NCBI GenBank assembly: GCA_016719645.1
Contig: JADJYS010000006.1
Coordinates: 197,461-261,460 of the forward strand
DNA: 64,000 nucleotides
Reading direction: 5' to 3'
Source of the DNA: a bacterium
GTDB lineage: Bacteria; Krumholzibacteriota; Krumholzibacteriia; LZORAL124-64-63
Shown: piece by piece, positions 57,133 through 64,000 of the stretch
Numbering within the stretch: position 1 is the stretch's first letter
Layout of the letters: the number at the start of each line of letters is the position of its first letter
The notes under the pieces: generated by a model
Seen by the model: only the letters and a program-made list of their open reading frames with translations
Database searches by the model: none
Told to the model about the DNA's origin: nothing
Translations under genes and position numbers: made by a program

Positions 57133-57369
57133 GATGATCTCCTTAGGATCAAAGTGAAGATGAAGCTCCTTGATTCCATATACCCATCACCATGCTCTAA
57201 AACACTGCACCGCGTTGCAAGCAATAATTGACAATTGACTATATGCGATGTGGTACTCGCAGACGTGATTGGAAATGATCATAAAGAACCGAGCTACTGT
57301 AGAATCCAGTCCAATTGCGTTGCGATGGAGCCCTACTGGCTTAATAATGAGGGCATTACATGGATAACA

Positions 57370-57567
57370 CTATGATTCCAGGATACCAATCGTGAGTAGG
57401 GAGTTCAACCATTCAATCAAATCACTTTCGCGCCAAGGGAACACCGTTACCGAAACGGATCGGCTGAGGAAAACGCCGGTTTTGCAATATCTCCAAATAG
57501 TTGCACGAGACAGTCCAGTCAACTTAATCAGATCTTCATAACGAAGTAGTTTCAATTCTGAAGCCAT
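57370..57567 (-). CDS. alpA: AlpA-family excisionase/regulator
   Basis: The intact 65-residue protein is a MerR-like helix-turn-helix: KLLRYEDLIKLTGLSRATIWRYCKTGVFLSRSVSV and VFPWRESDLIEWLNSLL. AlpA proteins activate integrase genes or act as recombination directionality factors in P4-type elements. ATG 57567 has AGGAG seven bases upstream. It precedes the PrimPol gene on the same strand by about 240 bases and is one of the few clean genes of the element. Confidence 0.85.
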   Translation of the reverse strand: MASELKLLRYEDLIKLTGLSRATIWRYCKTGVFLSRSVSVTVFPWRESDLIEWLNSLLTIGILES

Positions 57568-57837
57568 GATTCACTCCTCTGGTACAGAGAACATCCTGTT
57601 CTCTATACTTTCAGGGGCGATTCAATATCACTCAGGCAGCATATAAACACGGCGGTTTCGGTACTACCAATCTGGTGGCAATATCTGGAGGTAGGAGATA
57701 GATTCAATTGCTGGCTGATTTGATTGAATAAATACCAGCATTGAATTTATTAGAAAATGAAGAATCGCGATATCATAAACGTATGGCACTTGAATAGCGC
57801 TTAAAATGAGCTGTATATATCATAATAGTGCACTAGG

Positions 57838-58816
57838 CTATCGGTCATTGCCGAAATCGGCACTCGGGGTACTCCATGTGAGCTGGTCTTCTCCTACATT
57901 TACAAACACGGTATGCTGCCGATATCTCATGATGGTGCGCACGATCTCATCCCCGAAATCAGGTGCTTCAGTACGACTGATAAAAATGAAAAGGACCTTT
58001 TCATCGCTCTCATTCCGGCAGTATAGCGGCTACGTGCGCCACTATGTGGCAACAAGTAATCAATGCGCGGTGCCTGGGGTGTGGGCCACTTGCAATTCGC
58101 AAACAAGTAGTGATGGTGCTAGCAGCGGCTGAATACCCAAACCTTCCATGGACTATCAGTGGTTGCTCAACATTGTGAACAGCACCCGTGTCGTTGTACA
58201 TCAGCGGAAGAACTACATATCGCAGATCTGTAGGCTGCACCACGTCGATGAATGCGTCAATCGACTTGAGTAACAAGTTATTATTTCCGTATCCGTCCTC
58301 TAGGTAGATGAGGACCGGTCGAAATCCCGAAGTTTCCTCGTCGGAATCGCCGTAGACACCAATGCGACGCCCCAATTCTCACTGAGGGTGATCAAGGGTG
58401 CACTTTGCTTCAACTTAGCACAGATTATACTAGGCGCTTTGTACTTATCAATTGGCATTGCGGCCTCCATGCCGGTTATCGAAGAAGTCCTTCTTGCAAA
58501 GAGCGCGGGTCGTAGGGACAGATGTTAGTGCCCCGAAGTCATCTCCATAGAGAAAATTGTCAGAATAATCAGTGGGAATGACATCACAAACCCTCCCCGG
58601 GTACTTCAGCAGTAAGGACTTCACTACTGACTGGAAATGATCGGCATTTTCGTACCAGGTCTTCTCCTTAAATATCTCCCTGTCTTCGAACCTGACGATG
58701 ATATAGGGCCAGTTCTCCAGACTTGTCGAAAATCAAATCCAAGAAGGAATTCCAAATATCATCCTCTAAATCAGGTGGCAGGGGGTTGGCGGGTCTGCCT
58801 CTATGTGTTCGGCCAT
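57838..58816 (-). pseudogene. Unknown gene, frame-disrupted
   Basis: ATG 58816, with GGAG upstream, starts MAEHIEADPPTPCHL. Protein-like pieces follow in changing frames: DDIWNSFLDLIFDKSGELA, WPYIIVRFEDREIFKEKTWYENADHF, RVCDVIPTDYSDNFLYGDDFGAL, then 58375-58010 (GRRIGVYGDSDEETSGFRPVLIYLEDGYGNNNLL) and EKVLFIFISRTEAPDFGDEIVRTI ending at 57838. Acidic helical content and the lack of known motifs leave the function open. It could be one or two genes. Confidence 0.35.
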
Positions 58817-58905
58817 TTTGTTTCTCCTGATCGGCGAACCTATACTCCGAGCATCATAGTTTGACATTCCACTTCGCTCTATGGGCGCAAACGGATTGAG
58901 TCAGG

Positions 58906-59202
58906 TCATTCATCAATTGAACTGCCGGTTTCGACCGCCATCCGCTCTGCGATTCTCTGGTGTTGATCTGGCAGAAAATGTACCGGTCGACTACGGGAAT
59001 CATCCCAATCCAGGTCGGGGAGGGACTCAGCCTTCCCGAGGAAATTCAAATTCAACAGACACCGCCAAGCACGAATCCGGTATCCGCGGGCGATCGGTTC
59101 AAATTCTCCCCATGCACGGCGGGGATCTTCGTGCTCGGCGATGACTTCAAGGCAGAGCTCATCATCGTGGAAGCGGATGAGATCGAGACAGTCGTCGGAC
59201 AT
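58906..59202 (-). CDS. Hypothetical acidic protein
   Basis: The 98 codons encode MSDDCLDLIRFHDDELCLEV... with many acidic residues, RIRAWRCLLNLNFLG and DWDDSRSRPVHFLPDQHQRIAERM. It has no family I recognise. The frame is uninterrupted and in the same direction as the neighbours. The ribosome site is weak. Confidence 0.4.
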   Translation of the reverse strand: MSDDCLDLIRFHDDELCLEVIAEHEDPRRAWGEFEPIARGYRIRAWRCLLNLNFLGKAESLPDLDWDDSRSRPVHFLPDQHQRIAERMAVETGSSIDE

Positions 59203-59339
59203 GCAGCAGCCGTCCTCATCGATCCCCGGATAGAAATACTAGCGCGTGTCAGGCAAGACGCACTAATGCCCCGACCGTCTCGCGTTTTAAGAAATCAACC
59301 TTCCCCCTGGATGGACAGCCTCCGTTTCTGACCACATCC

Positions 59340-60025
59340 TCAATGACCTTGATCCAAAGGCAGCGTAACTCCTATTGGATCTAAGAAACCTGCGATGTCA
59401 TTGAGCGGACACGCGCGCTCGAAGATCGCCAAGGCGATGCGACGATGGTCGTTTGTTAGGGTGCCGTCGTCACTAAAGGGGTAGGACTTGTGCGTATACG
59501 ACCGCCCATGTGAAGAGGTGGAAGAGATCTTCATTATTCTCGGGAACTGCGGCGAACAGCTGTTTAACCGCGACCGCTCCTCGGCCGGGTTTGATCGCGG
59601 CTGCGGCTAAATTGAGCCTCTCGTCGGGTTTATCGCATTCTTAGCTAATTCTAGCTCGGCTTTCTCGTAGGCTTCGATGCGGGTCGCGTACGTGTTATCG
59701 CCATCAACGATCGCTTTCCGCAATAGCTCAGCCTCCACCACAGCTCGCCGGCAGCAGATTATTGTTCGCTTGGACTGTATCCCTGATGAGATCATAAGAA
59801 CCTGATGTCTCCCTGGACGGGTTTCTGAAAGTAGGTCTCCCATTCCGTGTCCCAGGACAGAACGCTAAGCCTGCTCACAACGGCATCAGGGCAGATCTTG
59901 GATCCTGGATGATCCTGTACGATCACGTCGCGGAACGAGGGGTACGATAAATTCCCGTTATCTTGGCTGATGGCCTGAAGAGCTTTATAAGCGAAGTGAA
60001 TGGGGCCGCTTGAAGTTATGCTCAT
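59340..60025 (-). pseudogene. Unknown element gene, frame-disrupted
   Basis: ATG 60025 has AGGA seven bases upstream. The pieces read SGPIHFAYKALQAISQDNGNLSYPSFRDVIVQDH, WDTEWETYFQKPVQGDIRFL, RRAVVEAELLRKAIVDGDNTYATRIEAYEKAELELAK, AAVPENNEDLFHLFTWAVVYAQ and DDGTLTNDHRRIALAIFERACPLNDIAGFLD. Frame changes near 59800, 59640 and 59480. It is mostly helical with an ordinary start. Function is not recognised; the context is between the integrase and the replication genes. Confidence 0.45.
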
Positions 60026-60134
60026 GACTCATCCTTTCAATATAGCCAACTGACCTGTGCGGCTTCTCTGCGCTCCGGGGCATCAAAGTACTTCTTCGGT
60101 CGGGTTCTTTTGGGCGTCCTTCTCAAGGCTCAAG

Positions 60135-60409
60135 TCAGCGCACCTGGGATTCAAAGATGATGCCCTTATCGTGCGCAATATCAGATAAGCTCTTCAGTCG
60201 TCCCCCACAATACAGACACGGGAAAAGGCGACATTGACTGCAAGCCTGAAATTCCTTCCTGCAACATTCGCAGATGAAAGTCGTTTCCTGGACGTATTCG
60301 CCACAGGTAGTTTACCGCAATAAGCGCATTCGGAATACGCGGGGAAGAGCATGGCAATCTCCTCTGAAAGGGTGCTGTGCAATTCATTCAAACCACTTGA
60401 GAGATCCAC
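60135..60409 (-). pseudogene. Cysteine-rich zinc-binding-type protein, one frameshift
   Basis: GTG 60409 starts MDLSSGLNELHSTLSEEIAMLF and SECAYCG. After a frame change near 60303 the rest reads TCGEYVQETTFICECCRKEF, QACSQCRLFPCLYCGGRL and ends at 60135. Five Cys-x2-Cys-type pairs suggest two or more zinc ribbons. The total is about 91 residues. The gene lies upstream of the integrase in the same direction. Confidence 0.45.
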
Positions 60410-60615
60410 CTAATAGCTCCGAAAACGGACAACTCTAGTTTCAAATGAAGCGCCAAGATATGATATTCAAGTGCTTGATTGAACTACGACCCTACCCCGA
60501 AACGAGGGCAGCTTCCAAGAAGAACTACGCATTCGCTACTCTTGGAAACACTTACAGATCTACCAACAAACTCAGTTCCGTTCCCCACTTCTCCAAATAC
60601 CTTCTCTTCTCATCC

Positions 60616-61715
60616 TCACACGTACCGATCGTAGATATCTGTCCCATCTTCGTGATCGTGTGATTCAGAATCCGGCAGGGCACCCCGGGATTCCGACTCG
60701 CCAGTTCGGTTGCAGCTGTCCGTCTCGGAGTCGTGCGGGATAAAGTGTTTATTCAATGGGATGAGGTCCCGATTTGCCCAGATACTCTGGTTGACGCTTT
60801 GCCGGCAGATATGCCGATCCGGATGACGCTGGGAGGGGATTAGGAATGGAGTGTCACCAGTGAGCTCGTGCAGTTGGTGGAACAATTCGAGTGCGAAGGA
60901 AGAGAGCGGAACCTCGTTCTGCTTCCCGTTCTTAGCGTTTGCGGCAGGGATCGTCAAATACCGTCCTCCCAATCAACGTCTGTCCATCTGGCACGGCACA
61001 CTTCGGCCTTTCTTTGTGCTGTCGCCAGCATGATCCGGTAGACCATCTTGATGGGCTCGGTGATTTTCGGTGTTTCGTCCAACCAGTTCCAGAACAATGC
61101 GATCTCATTCCGTTTCAAGACTACATCGCGTTTCGTAGGCTTGTAGGTGAGCCTCAATCGATAGCAAGGATTGAAAGGGAACAAGTTCTTCTTCGTCAGG
61201 CGAAATTGAAGAGTTGTGGTGGGCTCTGGTCTCTGCATCATGCCTTCCACGGGCTGATACTCGCCGAATGATCCTCCTTGATGTCGCTTGGTGATCTCCG
61301 CAGCCTTGGGCTCCCGTACTGGGGAGGTCTTTTTCGAAGAGCGGCGATAGTCCTGCTTCGTGGTTGCGGCCAGATCTAGGAAGTCCTGGGACTCCAGGTA
61401 ATCAAGCACAATGTCCTGGACGGTTGGAGCTGTTCGCCGACGTCGCCCTTCTTCGATTTTATTCGCTCCGGGATCGATCCCGGTAGCCCTCAACGATCTG
61501 GCCCCACGGCACGGTTCCCGGGCTTCCTTCAGTGAGACTTCGGGAATGTCCCTGGCCCCATCTGCCGTCTCTTCCCGTCCATGTCGTAAACGTAGATCAG
61601 TCTTCCGGCCTGTCGATGAGACACGGATTGCGAAGCCGTCTCGTTCGCGATAGGTAACTCGACTGCCGACAGCTGGCTTCAATGATTCGATGAAACGATT
61701 AGTGAAAGTCTGCAT
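60616..61715 (-). pseudogene. int: P4-type tyrosine integrase, frame-disrupted
   Basis: From ATG 61715 the N-terminal DUF4102-like domain reads NRFIESLKPAVGSRVTYRERDGFAIRVSSTGRKT, then the core-binding domain APTVQDIVLDYLES. The catalytic part has the first arginine in LATAQRKAEVCRARWTDVDW, then YLTIPAANAKNGKQNEVPLSSFA, and HFIPHD for the His-x2-Arg box (the Arg follows in another frame). It ends near TYDRYV. Frame changes lie near 61340, 60970 and 60745. It faces away from the att site 190 bases upstream, the usual place for such integrases. Confidence 0.8.
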
Positions 61716-61903
61716 GAATGCTCCTCTATACCCTAGCCTTGAATTCGGCTTCCTCTATGGCTTCCTGTTTGAGGCTGGCACTGCGTGAAATATACTGAAA
61801 CATCATGATGCGAATCAAGCACTATTGAGTATCTATATAAATAACAACAGCATGCAGAAACAGTATGCAACAAGATGAAACACCATGAATTGATATATGA
61901 TGC
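61716..61903. other. Putative attP arm/integrase promoter region
   Basis: AT-rich DNA between the integrase start and the att site. It should hold the integrase promoter and integrase arm sites; repeated short motifs (AACA, CATGA) are present but I cannot define sites. Confidence 0.3.
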
Positions 61904-61949
61904 ACTCTTAATCAGTAGGTTCGGGGTTCAAGTCCCTGGCGGCGTACCA
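61904..61949 (+). other. Attachment site: 3' part of a tRNA gene (probably tRNA-Lys, CTT)
   Basis: ACTCTTAATCAGTAGG is the 3' part of an anticodon arm with a CTT anticodon. It is followed by a T arm (CGGGGTTCAAGTCCCTG), GCGGCGT as acceptor strand, a discriminator A and CCA at 61947-61949. The 5' half of the tRNA is missing: the DNA before is AT-rich element sequence. This is the typical result of integration into a tRNA 3' end, with this copy being the displaced original end. Confidence 0.75.
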
Positions 61950-61967
61950 AATATTCCGATAGATCGC

Positions 61968-61993
61968 AAGAGCCTGCGGCAACGCAGGCTCTT
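61968..61993 (+). terminator. Rho-independent terminator of the interrupted tRNA gene
   Basis: AAGAGCCTGCG and CGCAGGCTCTT form an 11-bp stem around GCAA, followed by CGTTTGCTG, 18 bases after the CCA of the att site. It shows that the flanking chromosome begins here. Confidence 0.7.
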
Positions 61994-62075
61994 CGTTTGC
62001 TGCTGACACTTCATTTGGTACAGTCACCGCACGATGCCGGCCAGCGGTCCACCACCTGCCATTCCCGAGGCACCC

Positions 62076-62517
62076 ATGCTCCTCCACATCCATCGACGCA
62101 GACGCCTGCCCGTCAGGACAGAGGTCTACAAGGTCGCCCAGCGCCACGACCTGCCGGTCCCTGGTGGCCAGCAACTACATGCGCTACCCGGCGGCGGCAG
62201 GTGAAGCTCGTGGTGGTGGAGCAGGGCCGCGACAAAGCCGACGACCGCATCGTCGAACTGGCGGACAGGACGACATCGTCGTCACCGGCGACATCCGCTC
62301 GCGGCGCGTCTGCCTCGACAAGGGCCCGGGTGCTCCTTACAAAGGTCGGCCGTTCACGCCGGAGAACGTCGGCGAAACTCGATGGCCACGCGACAGCTGC
62401 TGTCCCAGCTGCGCGACCGAGAACTGGTGGGCGGCGGGCCGCCGCCTTCTCGCCGAAGGACCGCTCGCTGTTCCTGCAGCAGCTCGACCAAATGGTGAGG
62501 CGATCCGGCGGGGATGA
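62076..62517 (+). pseudogene. YaiI/YqxD (DUF188) family protein, frame-disrupted
   Basis: Frame-corrected pieces read MLLHI-DADACPVRTEVYKVAQRHDLPV, VVASNYMRYP, VKLVVVEQGRDKADDRIVELA, DDIVVTGDIR, ENVGE and FSPKDRSLFLQQLDQM, matching the whole DUF188 domain (a PIN-like fold of unknown role). Three or more indels within 440 bases break it. It is GC-rich like the backbone and follows the tRNA terminator. Confidence 0.7.
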
Positions 62518-62786
62518 GGCGCCGATCACCGCAGGCCAGCGTGCCACACACAACCACGGGCGGCCGCCGGCCGCCTCGGCGCGGGCAGGTAGGCGCCGGA
62601 CGGCTGCCCTCCTCGCGGCATCCACCCCATCCCCAGGCCACCGCCAGCCGGCCGCCGCTGCCCGGCGTTCACTCCAGAGCGTGCCCAGGCTGCGCCCGCG
62701 AGATCGCGCACCTCGGGGCGCGCGGCACGAGGCTGACGGGCGAGCCGGCGATCAGCTGCGTGCGGGGTTGAAGGGTTGGGCGCCAG
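62518..62786. other. GC-rich region without a supported gene
   Basis: Frames on both strands are open but low in protein character (Pro/Arg-rich). No hairpin or RNA was recognised. Confidence 0.35.
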
Positions 62787-63294
62787 TTACCGGCGCCGGC
62801 CCGGGCCGCAACGGCGGGGCCAGTGGCGGGATCGCTCACCACGATGGTCTTTGCCCGGCGAGAGATCGGGCAGACGGATCGGCCTGGGGTCGGAGAAGTG
62901 GGCGTCGACCGTGGCCCGGTTCGGGTCACGCTCCGCCTGCGGGGCGGCCCCTGAAGTGCCGGACCAGCGGCTCGCCCGGGGCCGCTGGCGCCAGCAGGCG
63001 CCGACGGTGATCACCACGTTGGCGTGGAAGAGGCCCGGCATGGTCTCCTCGTGATCCTCCCACAGGAAGCGGCCCACCGTCGTAGATCAGCCGGGGGTGG
63101 AGGTGACGCCCGTGATCACGTCAGGGTCGTAGGTGATCCGCACCTCGATCGTGCGGATATCGACGGCGTCCTCGGTCGAGCATCACCGCGACGCTTTCGC
63201 CTCAATGGCCGGGCGCGACGGATTGCCAGCAGGGTTCCCAGCGCCGGGCGGTGGCGTGGGCGGCCGTCGCGATGAATAACAGGGCGGCGGCCAT
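62787..63294 (-). pseudogene. Exported protein remnant
   Basis: ATG 63294 begins a signal peptide (MAAALLFIATAAHATA). Later pieces in other frames read VRITYDPDVITGVTSTPG and FLWEDHEETMPGLFHANVVITVG, resembling cohesin-like or choice-of-anchor modules of secreted proteins. Its end is unclear. It follows the next minus-strand gene by about 100 bases. Confidence 0.35.
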
Positions 63295-63392
63295 CGGGGC
63301 GAAGGACTTGTCAGCTCCTGTCGTCCCAGGCGGCCGGCGCGGGCCGGAGCCAGTGGGCGCAATGGGTGGTACGGATCCTACTTCCACGAGCG

Positions 63393-64000
63393 TCATCTTG
63401 CGGACCTCGGTAACCGCGCCGCGACGAGGCGGTAAATGGGTCCCGGTCGCTTCGCGCTGCTGCGCGTCGTCCAACAATCACACGACGGTGTGCGCCCGCC
63501 GGCGGCTGTACGATCAACGAGCGTGCGCACGGGCTGCCGTCCACCCGCGTAGACGCCCAGCCGCACCTGCCGCGCCTCGGGCAGCGCGAAGGCGATGGTC
63601 GTCATGGGGTTGAACGGGTTGGGTAGTTCTGGCGGCAGAGAACGGAACCGGCGTCTGCGGCCCGTCGCCGGCCTCTGCGACACCCGCAGATCGCCGTTGT
63701 CGGTGCGGCGCGCGTCGATCTCGGGAGCGATCGTCACGTCCGCGCTGAAGGTCACTCGCAGCAATTCGCCCGCACCGGCGATGGCGCCGCCGCGTCCCAG
63801 CAGGGCGAGACTGGCGTCGAAACCGTTGCGGTCGATGTTGGCCACGAGGCCGGGAAACCTGGGCGTCGAGCAGCTCACCGCGCGGACCATGCCAGACCGC
63901 ACCCCGTCGGGCAGGCCGGCGCGGAGACGCAACCCCTTCAAAGATCGGCGCAGGGCTCGACCAGCACGAGCGCCCAGGTGTTCCCCACTCCAGATGCGTC
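63393..64000 (-). pseudogene. Secreted protein with cohesin-like segment and FlgD-like tail (5' end outside window)
   Basis: The segment RFPGLVANIDRNGFDASLALLGRGGAIAGAGELLRVTF resembles the cohesin-type domain often found in secreted proteins of these phyla. It is followed by LPPELPNPFNPMTTIAFALPEARQVRLGVY, the FlgD-like sorting tail, whose last part (RTLVDR ... YRLVA) is in shifted frames. The open frame ends in a stop at about 63941 in its own frame and the gene presumably continues past the window in another. Confidence 0.6.

Noticed and set aside
61908..62174. Minus-strand frame across the att site and terminator
   Set aside because: It runs through a tRNA end and a terminator hairpin; not a gene.
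1..64000. Complete tRNA, rRNA, riboswitch or CRISPR arrays
   Set aside because: Only the partial tRNA at 61904-61949 was found; nothing else fitted.

Overview
The window looks like one chromosomal contig of a GC-rich Gram-negative bacterium. Several secreted proteins end in an NPFNP-containing FlgD-like C-terminal tail. There are tandem RND pumps, a type-3 prolyl-tRNA synthetase and large beta-propeller proteins. This combination is typical of FCB-group candidate phyla such as Krumholzibacteriota or Eisenbacteria; that placement is inferred from gene style only.

Positions 1-36,300 are ordinary GC-rich backbone. In order: the end of lipA; a two-component system (histidine kinase and NtrC-type regulator) followed by a sigma-54-type promoter and two envelope genes; proS; pdxS-pdxT; an LVIVD propeller; a HIT-HNH gene pair on the minus strand; an RCC1-repeat protein; a small membrane protein; an exported kinase-like protein; a minus-strand subtilase plus tail-bearing protein and a SIMPL protein; an operon-like run (exported protein, HAD phosphatase, PLP decarboxylase, DsbD-alpha domain, CheY-like receiver); a lipoprotein; and, on the minus strand, a P-loop protein and a propeller-MFP-RND-RND efflux cluster. 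Four genes share a TTTCNN-like/N17/TATCTT promoter.

Positions 36,300-61,950 form a mosaic, mostly lower-GC accessory region full of broken genes. It starts with a 16-G tract in a leader ORF, a small exported Cys-containing peptide and a propeller gene truncated by an IS21-family element (37,964-40,255). Next come a Reg_prop pseudogene, an AT-rich SBBP-type gene, a membrane HNH protein, two copies of a Lys/Ala/Pro-rich protein with a C-terminal winged-helix-like domain, two HEPN-like genes, an HNH/DUF3298 remnant, a serine recombinase remnant and a second IS21 end. The right third is an integrative element: a RecA-like protein without Walker A, a 17-bp inverted repeat, DUF3987 and PrimPol replication genes, AlpA, unknown genes and a P4-type tyrosine integrase. 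It ends at an att site that is the 3' part of a tRNA gene (probably tRNA-Lys), followed by the tRNA terminator.

From 61,950 to the end the sequence is GC-rich again (YaiI/YqxD family, exported proteins, another NPFNP tail), but also frame-disrupted.

Single-base frame disruptions occur in at least six conserved backbone genes, sometimes in homopolymers, so part of the gene breakage is probably sequence error; in the island real decay and error cannot be separated from sequence alone.
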